A DNA stretch of 64,000 nucleotides from Annona cherimola. Its lineage: Eukaryota > Streptophyta > Magnoliopsida > Magnoliales > Annonaceae. Under the pieces are notes generated by a model. It made no database searches and was not told the DNA's origin. It saw only the letters and a list, made by a program, of their open reading frames with translations. The stretch spans positions 19,259,764 to 19,323,763 of the forward strand of contig CM059972.1 of assembly GCA_030490835.1 (NCBI GenBank), in the 5' to 3' direction. Made by a program: the position numbers and the translations under genes. How positions within the stretch are numbered: the stretch's first letter is position 1; every line of letters begins with the position of its first letter. Positions 34,301 through 46,439 of this stretch are shown here, piece after piece.

Positions 34301-37300
34301 AATAATATTATTATTATTATTAATCATCATCATCGTCCTTTGAATAGACATTTGGTGAGGAAAAAAAAAACAACAAAAATGCCATTAAGAAATGGGAACT
34401 ATGCAATAGTGTCCATACTGTAGCTGGCCACCCCTAAAGACAAAGCAAACTGCACGCAAAGACTTGGGAAGGAGGGAAAAAAGGAAGCTTGGAGCACAAC
34501 TAGGTAAGAAGAACCACAATACCTGTGAATACAAGGTTTGATTTGGGCAGAACAACACCTGTGTTGGGACGCACACAATATTTCCTTGGAGATGTAGTTT
34601 TAACCTGTCAAAAATGTATGAATAAATGGCTTCAATGTCGGAACCCAGAGAAAAAACATCTCAAAACCAAGCAAATTGAATGGAAGCTCATGAATGAATC
34701 TTTTGCTTTTTTCAAATCTACCATAGGGCAGCACTTATGAAACATAACTAATTATAGCAAAGTACTTCCACAAAACTTCTTTTTGGACACACTTTAATGA
34801 TTATATACAATTCAATCTAATCATAATATTTAGCATCATTCATTAACTAGACTATTTGAAACCATTTTAATCAAGGCCTTCTATTCATTTTAGTGTTCGA
34901 AATAACTAAAACCATGAATGGGATACAGCCACAAGCAAAATCTATTTCATGGAATTCTTTAAACATATATGCAGCCAAACACGGACAAATAATCAACTCG
35001 ATGGTTTGTGTCCATCAAAAACACAAGTTCAATGATATGATTATTTTATCCACAAACTCAATCAATTTGTTTGCTCCAAAGGCCACAAAATTGAACTACA
35101 GGCATTCAAAAGGCTATCAACTCATACATTACATATCATCCTCATAATCTGAAGTCATCAAATTGTCATGTAAAGGGCTACTGGATACAGGGAACGACAT
35201 TTATATGGGGATGAGAGAGGAAATGGAATTAGCAACAATGAAAAAATGGAAAAGACAAAATGAAATAATCATGGTTTCATAATAATTGTAATTATAGTTA
35301 TAATTTACAGTGAAAAATATAAGTTTGATTATAAAAATTAGAATTAATCAAAGTAATTCAATGTCTTACCAAGGAGAAAGAAAAAAGTATCCTCTCCATT
35401 TCCACCAAGGGAAAGCAGTTTTCTTCCCCCATTTCCATTTATACAATTCCAAACAGCCTGTCAACGCCTAAACAGCGTGATTTATGCTGGTTGCAAATGC
35501 TACCAAGTATGCCAATTGCAAACATGGATTAGAATGTCAACACCTAAACAGTGTGCAAATGCTACCAAGTATGCCAACTGCAAACGAAGGAAAGAAAAGA
35601 GGGAAAGCTCTCTTGCATAGGGTTAACAATGGACTCAGCTAGATTCAAACTTAGGCTACACTACGCACTTTAGTTGATGAGAGGTTTTAAATAATACAAA
35701 ATAAAATGCAACCACACATATAACACAAAAGCACACACAAAGATTAGTTTTTTGTTCTAGAATTCATATCATATGTAGTAATCCACAAGAAAATAAGAAA
35801 AAGAACAAAAAGAAAATAATATCTCAAAGATAACTCACTCATAGTACAATACACATCCCATGATAATGGATAATAACAAGCTTAACATACTAATGGAACA
35901 GAAACAATATATTTGTAGAAGCTATTACTTCTTTCTACATAGGAGCAGCTTAAGAAATATGGTGAAAAACATATTAATCAGAGGAAATGTACCTTGAAAG
36001 CAACATATTGGTCAGAGTAATTAGAAAGTTGGACAGAGCAAGAACTTTGCTTCTTCAACTCAACTGACAACAAAAATAGAATATGAATAAATCACATTAG
36101 AAGATAAATAAGAAACTGCATGTTTCTAGTTTATGCAATGAGAAATTAAGACATCTTGCTCATCGTCATTCCAAACTTCTAAGCTAACTGCTTTATGCCT
36201 TTCCTCAAAAAAATATGTTATTGGAGGGTCCCTCCTAACAACTCCAGTTCCCTGTTTTTGTTATGCGTGTACTTTCCTCTACTTGCCCTAATGGAATCAA
36301 CTTGAACAGCAAGAAGGCAAAATACAGAAAAACCACAATTAGAAAATCAACATGATTAAAAAGAGCAAAACAAGGAGATTAAAAAGGACAAGCAGATATG
36401 TACATATATTCTTTGAACATGGATAGATTGATAAAATAAAGAATGAAGAAAGTTTGTTGATACGCAAGATGACTAGGATAGTAGAGTAGCATAATTAATT
36501 CCAAAGCTCCCATATATTTACGAACCAGGAGGGGTTTCTTAACCAGATCCCTGTAAGACTTCGATTTTGAGATATTTTGTGCTAGTCTTGTGACTCTTGT
36601 CAACCACAATTGAGTAAATTGGCAACATTTTCTGTTGGTTTGAAGACCTATATGTTTCATGCAGGGAAATTGGTACCATTTTCTTTTTGTTTTCATTTCA
36701 GATGATTTTAGACAGTGGACATTTTTGAATTTTTAGTTGTCATGACCAAAATCTTAACCTCTAAATCCTGTATGTGTCACTATTTCTAAAATGATACCAT
36801 TATCCATTCATTATTTTAAGTTATTCAAACCTGATAGTCAGAAAATGAATCCAAATTTTCAATTCATCATTCAACAAAGCAAGAATCACTTTGAAAGGTT
36901 GAACCTCATCATCGCATTAGTTTACAAAATTCACATGCAATTTCTAATTCACATTATCATTCCACACGTAGCTCTTCTTATTCAGCAGCATATTCAGGTG
37001 CGCACAAACATCCATTCTGCAAACTCAATACTTCAACTCTGGGAGTTACAATTCCCAGGTGACATCCAACAAATCACGTTAGCTGCTGCTTGAGCCCAAA
37101 ATGCGGACTACTCCCTTGCTAACTTTCTAGCCGATCTGCCTGTCATCCGCAATTCAAATCATAAACCATCCCAATCAGAGACACAATCTGGCTGTGATGC
37201 ATAAACAGTGGGGTCCATCAGAGAAAAGAGTTATATAAACGGGCCCCACAGTGGCAGGTCCTTCCTGCACCTACACCTCGAGAACCAAAAGTCCCACACT

Positions 37301-37593
37301 CTTCTACGCGTGCCTATAATAGTTCACCACAAAATAATGAAGGGACCGGAGAAAAGGAGAGAGAAGCCATATAGACAGATAGTTAAAAGCGATCCACTTT
37401 TCCTACGCATCATGAATCAATACAAAATTATCACGAATCAGTACAAAAGTTGCATCATTCCACAACCGAAAAGTAAAGCAAAGCCTATTCACCGCTCGAA
37501 CGGATCTAAAAATATCAGGATTTTACATCTCGATCATTGCTTACACGTGAACTTGAGCTCGCGAGGTTGAATGTCCAAGAGCTCCGGAGTCAT
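28365..37593 (-). CDS. VAP27: VAP27 (VAMP-associated protein), MSP domain, 8 coding exons
   Basis: VAP27 proteins sit in the ER membrane and bind FFAT-like motifs and cytoskeleton at ER-plasma-membrane contact sites. Exons in transcript order: 37593-37545, 36063-35993, 34604-34523, 33592-33477, 33408-33205, 32668-32420, 30488-30411 and 28478-28365. They sum to 963 nt, or 320 residues, and all phases close with GT-AG introns. Seen: MSP domain (about 5-125) with ELKFTFELKKQSSC, VKTTSPRKYCVRPNTG and QREAPPDMQCRDKFLIQST; coiled coil at about 181-283; C-terminal TM anchor at about 298-318 ending GYMIRT. The start MTPELLDIQPRELKF is the usual family N terminus. Length exceeds the common ~240-260 residues because exon 6 contains nine 7-residue repeats. 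Intron 7 holds a Mutator-type MITE and a 21-base C run. Confidence 0.96.
29100..29509. mobile_element. Mutator-type MITE in VAP27 intron 7, 9-bp target duplication
   Basis: The ends GAGGAGTGATCCTGTTA and TAACAGGATCACTCCTC are perfect inverted repeats. They are followed inward by CCCGGGCTAAGTAAATG and its near-inverse CATTTACTTAGCCCGG. TTTAAACCA occurs directly on both sides (29091-29099 and 29510-29518), a perfect 9-bp duplication characteristic of Mutator-like elements. The 410-bp body has long foldback arms and no gene. Perfect termini imply a recent insertion. Confidence 0.92.
29576..29596. repeat. 21-base cytosine run in VAP27 intron 7
   Basis: On the transcribed (minus-sense) strand this is a G21 tract, followed in the transcript by TGATTGTGGGTTTTG. 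It lies 67 bp from the Mutator-type MITE. Such runs are rare, unstable and prone to assembly error. Confidence 0.9.
32462..32650 (-). repeat. Coding minisatellite: nine 21-bp units in VAP27 exon 6
   Basis: Nine in-frame 21-bp units encode ATKLEEE, ATKLVGE, ATELDGE, ATEPDAD, ATKLDAD, ANKLDAD, ANKLDAD, GTKLDAD and VTRKVDD (residues 181-243). Units 6 and 7 are identical at the DNA level, a sign of recent duplication. With Ala at position 1 and Leu at position 4, each unit is a coiled-coil heptad. The array leads directly into the family coiled coil (LKMKLDKLESQLNEAEKT). Confidence 0.93.
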
Positions 37594-38250
37594 GATGATT
37601 TTTCCACGCCCAACGAAAGAGGCCCCTCACGCACAGAAAAACGGATAGAATTGTCGCAAACTCACGAACACCTTCACCTGCAAATTCAAGCCAAAACGCT
37701 GCTCCCAAATTCAAATGGCGGATCGAAACCGAAGGAAAAACGATGCATCCAAAACGGAGGCCATTAAACACCAAAGGACATTCAAAAATTCCACTCTCCG
37801 TCAAACAAACACGGCCGAGCCGAACAAACCAGCAATCCCAAGCTCGACTGTCCAAGTCCGCCGGACGGCATCGGAGCTCGGAACATCCGATCGGTTGGAT
37901 TCTCGTGCCGTGAATGATATGCTTAGAATCCATTTACATCAACTGCGCCGATTTGCTTGAGTCCATCAACAAATGGAGCAGAATCATCGGAATCTACGAT
38001 GGAGAGAATTGTCGGAAACTTACTTGGGTGGCATTTGGGGGAGAGTCCGACGGCAGATGAGAAAGCTTTTGCAGCTGCTGCTGCTCTTTCTCGCCTTGGA
38101 TTATGGGCTGGGCGGTGAAAGTGAGGAGCAGAGAAGCAACAGATAGATTTTGGTTTGGTTGAAAGAAAGCAGGCAAGAAGGAAGCAAGCAAGCAAGCAAG
38201 CGTTGGTGGGCAGTTGTACCCGCTGCGTTTACTGCTTTAAGTCGAAGCGA
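37594..38250 (-). promoter_or_regulatory. VAP27 5' leader with inferred intron and upstream promoter
   Basis: Transcribed leftward. A strong donor CAA|GTAAGT at 38023 and acceptor TTTGCAG at 37678 suggest a 346-bp leader intron. The first leader exon would lie upstream of 38024, the second at 37677-37594. Joining them would create a four-codon upstream frame, MPPK-stop, across the junction. A (GCTT)n run lies at about 38184-38202. The transcription start is not determined. Confidence 0.5.
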
Positions 38251-38399
38251 GTCTCTTTCATTTTCTCAAATGACAGGAATGCCCTCCTTTGCCATGACCC
38301 ACCGCACGCACTGCCATCCGCCTATCACACTTTTGACCGGTCGCGGTCTGTCACTCCCAATGTGTTTCCCGCCTTTCCCACTCTTTCCATGGACATCAT

Positions 38400-39085
38400 T
38401 TAACATCTTAATTACATATTATTATACATTATTATTATTATTATTATCATCATCTTTATATTTTATTTATTATTTTATATTTTCTATACAATTATCGTTC
38501 TTTTAACTTTATTCTCTTTATTTCAAATATTATACCTAAAGAATTATCTTATTCTTTCATTTGTTTAAAAAAATTTACTCACTTTCATTTTCCAACTTTT
38601 ACTCTTCTGTCTTGCTTGTCCAGCGGACTCTTAACAAATATTAGGATATTCGAATCCACTCACCCAAATGAATCACGAGGAACGCCCATTGCCTCATCAA
38701 ATGCAATCCGCGCTTATTCATACCAGTTATTTAAGACTCTATAAATTATTAATTGTTTAAGAATAATCTTTTCGCACAGCTACTGGAAATGTCATAATAA
38801 TTTATGAAGTCATTCTCCTGTACAAGCAAAACATTTTAAAAGGTAAAGATATCATAATAATTTATGGTCTTTTTTTCTTCAATCGTAAATATTCAAGAAT
38901 GTGTTAAATTTACTCATCAAAAAAGAATATATTAAGTTTGAAGAACTATTTAATTTGAATTGAAAGATGGATTATTTCTAAAAAATTGATAATTCTGAAA
39001 AATTAGTTATAGATAATTTAGACGTCGCATCAATATACTCAAAAATTTAGACTCAAAGGAAGACTTCCATGCCTTCACCATATAA
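38400..39085. other. Intergenic, upstream of VAP27
   Basis: AT-rich, with a (TTA)n microsatellite at about 38417-38447. No gene recognised. Confidence 0.5.
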
Positions 39086-39089
39086 TTGT

Positions 39090-39560
39090 ATAGACCGGGG
39101 AGGGAGAGGTTGGGGTATTTTCGTCAAATAACTGGAATAAGACAGCACCGGATCGGAGCCTGGCGTTTCACTCTTTGCTTTTCTCGTGCTAGCCAGTGGC
39201 GTGCGGTGTACGAACCGCTCTTCTCCACGGCTCTAACAAACGGGATCCAATCCAGCGCTGGACCACCGTCACCATCAGCCCATCAAAACGGCCGGCTTCG
39301 GCTTTCAAGAGCTTGAGATTGCGGGTGAAGCCGATGCTGATGACGATGGCGAGGGGAAATTCGGATTTTTGTCCTGTTTCCGCTTCCTTTAGCAGAGCGT
39401 TTTGTTGCTTCCACGGTCTTGCCTGCCTGACCATTATTTCCAAGGCCAGCAGCACTTCCCATTGTTTTAATGGCACAGATGAAACCTACGCACCTGATGC
39501 AGTTTGCTACCTACATTATCTTCGACTTCGAATTTGGAGACTAGAAATTGGAATTAATTG
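39090..39560. other. GC-richer orphan island, possible gene remnant
   Basis: About 470 bp of balanced composition with frames on both strands: minus 39189-39476, and plus running from about 39346 (MTMARGNSDF...) to a stop at 39559-39561. Neither encodes a domain I recognise. Composition resembles the promoters and first exons of the real genes in the window, so this may be a decayed or truncated first exon. Confidence 0.25.
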
Positions 39561-40094
39561 ATGACACATGCATCGATCGAAAATGGGTTAAAGTATCCTA
39601 CTACCACCTCTAATTTTAAAATGCTTTTCAAATCCAAGCATATGTTTTTGAAACTTTTAAATAATGACTATAATGAGTACTTAATTTTCGTTGTACATTG
39701 TAACCAACTTTTAAATTTATGTAAGCATTATATGAGGTACTTCTTTCGTTGTAAATATTGAAGAAAAAATTAAAAGATATTCGTTTTAACACTAATATTC
39801 TTTTTGGGGCCCCTCATCTTGTAGTATTGAATATTGACTGCTAACTTATTAATAATTTTGTCTAAAACGAATGGTCAAATTCAGGTAGTGCCTGCCCAGC
39901 CTAGGATTCCACCAGTTTTGTCTGGATAATCCTGCTTGGATGATGTGGGGGAGAGACTTTTCAGGAGCACCAGGCCACCAGCTGTTGGATCGTGGCAGAG
40001 GAAAGGATACAATGACTCCTGGCGCGAAAGTATTCATTGCACCTCAGCAGTACAAAATGATCCTCGTGAAAAGCATGTCCTTTTTAAACGGAGG

Positions 40095-40371
40095 AATGTC
40101 TGGCAACGGCGAAAAAAATTTCGTATTTTCCTGTACAATCTAAAATTTTTACTCTTTACAATTATTATATTTTTTAATTATTTTTTCATATTTTCCTATA
40201 CAACTATCCTGTTTTTCAATCATTTCTACACAACTACCCACATAACTAACATATCTATTTTAACTTTATCATTTTTACTACTCATCATTACTCCTATCAT
40301 ATTACATCATTTGATAACTTTTACTCTTCAAAACTTTTCATTAAAAGTTTTACCTATTCTCAAACACACCC
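40095..40371 (+). repeat. MITE family A copy
   Basis: It contains AAATTTTTACTCTTTACAATTA and ACTCATCATTACTCCTATCATATTA and ends CCTATTCTCAAACACACCC. The left terminus is altered (ATGTCTGGCAACGGC). Confidence 0.65.
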
Positions 40372-40440
40372 TAAATAAATAAAATTCTTGAAAAACATGT
40401 CTTTTATGGCTAGGTTAGCAATCTTTACAAGTGAAAAATC

Positions 40441-40665
40441 ATGAGAAATTGTGAAATCATGTTTCTGGAGATAGCTATTAACTTTATTAATCATCTTTTT
40501 TTTTACTCTTATCTTTACATTTTAATTATTTTTTTACCAACTATCTCCATCAAACCTATTTATTTCAACTGTATCCTTGTCATTTTCTATCAATCATATT
40601 TTCTCAAAATATATATTTTTTTTCATTTCTCACTTCATCCCACAAAATTCCACCTTCCCAAATAT
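40441..40665 (+). repeat. Probable diverged relative of MITE family A
   Basis: The order 'TTTACTCTTATC', 'TTTTAATTATTTTTTTACC', 'CTATTTATTTCAACTGTATCC' follows family A but the termini are not conserved. Confidence 0.3.
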
Positions 40666-40909
40666 CTCACTTCTAGCATTTCATGTAACCTCCATCCATA
40701 CATGCAATTTCATGTAGCGTTGTGATCGTGATAGCTCGCCCGGGCCAAAAACACTTTTTTTTCTTTTTATTGTAAAATTTTAAATTTAGATGTATTTAAT
40801 ATATAAAGTAAGTTTTAACATTTTTGAAGATATATATATTTTTTGTATTTTTAAACATAATGGTATTTTATGATCCAGATTTTCATTGTAATCTTATACA
40901 TTTTTTACA

Positions 40910-41240
40910 TCTTAATGATTAATAAAAAAATTCACTCGATCGATTATAGTTAGCATTATTTGTTTAGTTACGAAATCAAGTTTTATCCAAATAAAATATC
41001 TATATGGGCCACATTTGCTTTAAATATGCATTCACATGTAAAATATAAAAAATGTTTAGATCTATTCACATATATATTAGAATCTAATAATATTTTATAA
41101 AATTATTTATCTTAAAAATATAATTTTAAAATTGATATTTTCATTAAACTACTTTGTTGTTTTGATTTTACTCATTAGATGGAGCGTACAAGACAAATAA
41201 TGGGTAGATAATACTAAATGCAACTAATAGATTGAAAACG
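40910..41240 (-). repeat. MITE family B fragment, reverse orientation
   Basis: It carries GTTTAGTTACGAAATCAAGTTTTATCC, the TTTATAAAATTATTTATC core and TAATACTAAATGCAACTAATAG, matching the intact copy in reverse. Confidence 0.45.
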
Positions 41241-41249
41241 CGGATTCAT

Positions 41250-42255
41250 AAAGCCGTAAATCGTAGTTACATAATATTAATTCAACAACAACCTAATAAA
41301 AATTGAAAGTTATAACTTTTAAAAACTATAATGAGTAAGGTAAAATGTAGGAGATGATTGGTTAAATTTTTTATGCCTTGAGTAGGGTGCACTTCCGTCT
41401 ATTTGAGAAATGATGTGCAGAAAAAGAATATTTGAATATATTCTAATGCCATTCAAAATTTCAAATAGGTCATAACATTTACTAGAGGGTTCTTATTGAT
41501 TCCCCATGTGGCCGGAGTATTTATTAAAAAATTCTTTTCACCATCATGCTTACGGTACAATGGTACAAGCGTTGCCCTATCAGTTGGGTTGTTCGGTATC
41601 AAATCTTAGCAACGGCAGAAAAATGTGTGAGTTGTGGCATCGTCTCTCTTCAATTGTAAGAGCGTCCACTCACGAGGCTTTGGTTGGAAGATTTGTTAGG
41701 GAAAAATAGAAAGTATTAGGTGCATACAAAATACTATGGGAAATTTGTAGAACGTCTCAGAAGTTCGATTGTAAGACGAATATTTAAGATGATTGCAAAT
41801 ATAAATTCAAAAAAAAAAAAATCTCTTCGATATGATATGAGGATTGTAAAAGGACTAATTTATAATATAAGATATAACAATGTGTAAAATACCTATAAAA
41901 AAAAACTATCACCATAGCTCTCCCTGAGATAACGTAAGGAGCATAATTTTTAAATTAGAGTAATTCAGAATATCTGAAATAAAAAAGATTATTAAAACCA
42001 GTCATTGTATTATCATGACAATGCAAACAAGTTGGTACAAGGGCTGCATTAGAAAAACACCATTCCAAAGACGCGCGTGCACCAACACTTGTCTATCTTG
42101 AAAATTTAGCTAATGATCAGAACTTTCTATTTATTACAGTAGCTATAAAAATTTTGCCTATATAAAATAATGTTCGAGTTTTATAATAATGTTTACCCAA
42201 AAAATTATTTGTCTAGAGAAGAGGGAGGATCAATTCTACTCCAAGTTCTTAAAAT
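41250..42255. other. Intergenic, nothing recognised
   Basis: A short frame at 41506-41709 lies in a slightly GC-richer patch, but it has no recognisable domain or splice context. Confidence 0.4.
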
Positions 42256-42257
42256 TG

Positions 42258-42450
42258 ACTATTTAAAATATTTTTAAAACCGGACCGTTCAATGAACCGA
42301 TTTTGTGACCGGTTTCCGGTTTTTCCGGTTTAACCAGTGCGAACCGACGGTCGAACCGCAGTTGAACTGGAAAAACCAACAAATCGGGACATGATCGATT
42401 CACGGTCTGACCAATCCGATCACCCGGTTCGGTTCGGTTTTTAAAACATT
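42258..42450. repeat. Short MITE with CCGGTTCGGTTTTTAAAAC-type termini
   Basis: TTTTTAAAACCGGACCG near 42268 and CGGTTCGGTTTTTAAAAC near 42430 are inverted. The interior is dense in ACCGG/CCGGTT motifs. About 190 bp, non-coding. Confidence 0.6.
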
Positions 42451-42714
42451 TGGTACAGTATATCATCCCGACATCAATCAAAATTAGATCATACCCAGGG
42501 CTTACTAGAGTAAATATAGTAGGTACAATTTTTACACTGCTAGGGATTTTAAAAAATACATAGGGATTAAATAAGCTTAGGGTGGAAGTAAGGTTAAACA
42601 GGAGAAGTTTTCTGAATGTCTGGCCAGAATTAAATAAGATTATTATACACGAATAATTAAACACAGTGAACATCATAAAAAATAAAAAAATAAGGGATAT
42701 TAACATTCATGCAA

Positions 42715-42972
42715 ACGTAAAATTAATTTTTTCATTCAAATTAATAATTTGAAATTTTTTTATTATGATAGAGGTAATAATGATGAATAAAAAAATAAAG
42801 CTAGAATAAATAAGTTAGTTTTATGAAAAATCGTATAGAAATTATTAAAAAATATGATAGTTTATACAGAAAATGTAGAAAATAATTAAAATATTATATA
42901 ATTATGAAGACTGAAAAATTTTAGATTAAAAAATTTTATATCAAACATTTTATTTAAAAACAATCACACCTT
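42715..42972 (-). repeat. Diverged MITE family A copy
   Basis: It contains ATTATGATAGAGGTAATAATGATGAA, ATAAGTTAGTTTTATG and AAAAAATATGATAGTTTATA; termini are eroded. Confidence 0.5.
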
Positions 42973-43013
42973 GTGAATGAACAAAAATACTCTAAAACCA
43001 TAAGAATTATCAT

Positions 43014-44584
43014 TTGGGGTGCAACTCGGGTCGGGTTATACCGGGTTGGAGTGAACCCAAACCCTAAGCCAACCGGGTTGGAGTAAACTCAAACCCTAAC
43101 CCTAATAATTTAATCCGGGTTCGGACCGGGTTCGCGTTGGTTTTGATTTGGTTTCGGGTTAGAATTCGAGTTACCAATAAACTGTTTTTTTTTTTCAAAT
43201 TTAATTGTAATCTAAAAGAAAATTATTGAAATATACATACCTGTGTTTATGAAGTCAAGTCTCACACTGAATTCTGCAACATCCTTTCAAAGAATTCTGT
43301 AACATCATGCTGAATTCTGCAATATTCTTTGAATGAACTCTGCAAGCAATTTTTTAGCATCCTATAGACACAAATAAATGACAAATTAGTTAATTTTATG
43401 ACTAGTTGATCATTTCTATTTAATAGATAATGGAAATGACTCAAGTGTAGCAAATAGAAAATGAACATATCATACCAACTATTGTAGTTGAAACTAAACA
43501 TTATCATACAAATTGTTGAAATTGAATTCAAACTGAATATTTATCATACAAATTGCTAAAATAGAAATTGACCACTTGTCTTACCAATAAACTTAAAATA
43601 TGAATCAAATTTATACTACAATTTGAAATTCAAATTAACATATTTCTCATACTAATAAAAAGTAAAATATGAAATAGATTTATCATGCCAACCAAATTCA
43701 AACATAATCCACATAACAGTTATTCAAAACAACTAAATCTAAATACACTAAGCATAATGGTTCAACATTCCAATCTAATTTAAGACTTTAAGTGCAATCC
43801 AAATTTAAAATAACAATATAAACAAATCTCAAGTTTAAATAAGTTTACATCCACTTTTAAACAAATTCAAAATTCAAATGAGTTCATGTCTCCAAAGTTT
43901 CCAAAAAAACTAAAAAACTATTCAAAGACTTCCAAGTAATTTCTCCCTTGATTTCCATATGCATTTCTAATGTCAAGTTCTTCCTCCTTGATTTACATCT
44001 TCGAAAATAATATGCATCTACCTAGAGAAAAAAAAATGCATGCAACTGTTAACAATAAGAATATAATAATCATAAAAAATCATCCTAAAAATTAAGTTAC
44101 CTTAAGCATGCTTTGGTAATGGAGAAAGAGGTGATTTGTTTGAACTAGAGTTGGTAATGGCAGAAACATTTAATCTAAATTATTATAAGAATATTAAAAA
44201 TGACTTTAGAATATAAAATATGGTATCTAAAAACATAATTACCAGATATAAGTCTCTTAAATTCAGTAGCTTTCTCTTCATCTTTAGTTATTCGAGGTAT
44301 AGCTCTAAGCCAATCTTGTGCACATATCAAACACTTAACTAATTTACAAAAAAAACATGTATAATTTATGAAAAAATTATATAAATTACACCGAGTTCGG
44401 ACCGGGTCGGGTTTTGATACCGGGTTGGTGCGAACTCAGTTTTGGTTTCGGGTTTCTACGGGTCGGGTTGAAACCGGGTCTATTTTGAAAAATCTTAAAA
44501 ATAAAAACTCATTTTTTCGGTTTTGGTACCGGGATGGGTCGGGCGGGCGGGTTCGGACCGACCCGATACCAAGTTGCACTCCTA
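43014..44584. mobile_element. hAT-like non-autonomous element, 1.57 kb
   Basis: The left end TTGGGGTGCAACTCGG and right end CCAAGTTGCACTCCTA are inverted repeats. The 8-bp flanks ATTATCAT (43006-43013) and ATTGTCAT (44585-44592) match at 7 of 8 positions, as expected of an aging hAT insertion. Both subterminal regions are packed with CGGGTCGGGTT/ACCCGACC-type repeats, likely transposase binding sites, and the interior is AT-rich without a transposase frame. A related element lies at 61182-61862. Confidence 0.75.
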
Positions 44585-44819
44585 ATTGTCATTCTCGGCA
44601 ATGCCGATATTTTTATCAACTTGCAACCAATTTAACTTAGAAATGGGTTAGTATTGGCTTATATGGAAGAGTTTTAACATCATTGATATTGATAAAAATA
44701 ATTTAATTTTTGTTAGTGTGAATGTTAATGATCCTAAAAATAAAAAAAATGATAAAGATGACACTCGCTGCACTAAATAAAAAAGACATTAATTTGTTTC
44801 ATAAGAAAGGACGCTAAGT

Positions 44820-45110
44820 TTATAAATTTGTAATTGCGGAATTGTGGGGCACATCAGATGAATGATACCAAATTGTTGACAGAGCCTTTTGATGGCGTGA
44901 GGCCCACAATTTGGAAGGCAGCGATCGCGCAGCTGGCCATGCTTGGATGTTTCCTGTTGGGTAACCACACGGGAACCCTACGATCTTTTAGGGCATCTCT
45001 TCGGGCGGCGTGCGCCAGCCGAAAGCAATGTGTCAAGTTCATAAATCATCATAGATCATATGCTCCCCTCCGCCCACATATTTCAATCACATAATCCCAT
45101 CCTATCTTAG
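44820..45110. other. GC-richer orphan patch
   Basis: About 290 bp with frames on both strands (44834-45094 plus, 44854-45042 minus). No domain is recognised. It is unlike the surrounding AT-rich DNA and could be a captured or decayed exon. Confidence 0.25.
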
Positions 45111-45169
45111 ACAAAATGAGGTGGAACATAGTATTATTATTCAAGCTTCTTATTTAAAAATATTTTCTT

Positions 45170-46200
45170 GCGGACTTTGTTGGAAAAAAAATTATAAAGT
45201 TATCAAAACTTTCCTCCAATTTATGCATTTTTCTATATAATCATCTTACTTTGTACTTATTTTTTTTACATCTTTATGTATAATTATTATGTCTATTTTA
45301 AATTTAATTTCTTTATTATTAATCATCACCCTTATGATATTATTATCATTGCCTCACTTTTTAAAAAAAAATTTATCGAGAGAATTCCGTTTATACTTAT
45401 AACGTTTGCACCTAATTCCTAATATATTTACAATATTTTACAAATTCTTCTTATACAAATAGTATTTTTCATAAATTTTTTTTATATGCACAACGTTGAC
45501 AAAACTATTATCTACTCAATTGAAAAACGATTTTACCCATTTAAAAGTTTCCCAATTAAGATGATTTAACCTTAATATAACGCTTGAATCATTTAATGTC
45601 ACAAATTAATGATTTACTATCATCAATCAAGTCATATTAGCATTGAATTATGTCAAATAAGAAATTCTAAATAGGCAAAATTATCTTTTTAATAGGGTAT
45701 ATAACTATTATTTTAATGTCATAAGCATAATATGAATTTAAGATAAAATATTATGGACATAAGAAAAGTTTATGAAATATTGTAGGTATATAAAGAATTA
45801 TATGTAAACGTTATTGAGGTGAAAGAAATTTTCCTTTTTTATTCAAAACTTATTCTTCATTTTTTTCTCAAACGCCAAACCACGTCATACGTAAACTATT
45901 TATTATTTTAAAGATTAATTTTAAATATACCTAAAACATTTACCATTAATTGCAAAAATACTTGTTAAGTTTAAAACATTTTATATATACACACTAAATA
46001 TACCATTGATTTCAAATACCTAAAATCAAATGGTTTATATAATAGCCATTAATATTAACTCACGATGACGAAGATAACCTTAAGAAAGTCAAATCCATAA
46101 GCAAAATTTTTTCACAACTCCATGGACAAAACTCCTTTCGACAAAATCTCAAAAACTCTCACTTATATAAGATGATAATAAAAGTTATAAAATGAAATAT
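45170..46200. other. Intergenic with a decayed MITE family A relative
   Basis: Bases 45180-45370 follow the order of family A loosely. The rest is AT-rich with no gene. Confidence 0.35.
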
Positions 46201-46212
46201 ATTATTTTAATG

Positions 46213-46430
46213 GCGCCTATAGTGCACGTGGGTGCATTTCACATATTTTTATTTTTTAAAATGTCACTGCTTTTTAAAAAATAAAAAAAATTAAAAGTAT
46301 CCAAAAATGGTAAAAATCGATGCGCATGTTAAATGCACCTAGGTTAGCATTTGTATAAAAAAATTTAAAAAAAAATAAGAAAGGTGAAATACACTCGAGT
46401 GCATTGTATCAGGACTCTTATTTTCATTTA
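46213..46430. repeat. Foldback element
   Basis: Arms starting GTGCACGTGGGTGCATTTCAC and ending GAAATACACTCGAGTGCAT flank a TTTTTAAAA palindromic core. About 220 bp, related to the arms of 47400-47705. Confidence 0.5.
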
Positions 46431-46439
46431 GGGACAATA

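Noticed and set aside
43085..43110. Telomere-like AAACCCTAACCCTAA run
   Set aside because: It is a short, degenerate part of the hAT subterminal motif block, not an interstitial telomere array.
44368..44640. Frame encoding a GR/TG-rich peptide
   Set aside because: It is produced by the CGGGTCGGGTT repeats at the end of the hAT-like element.
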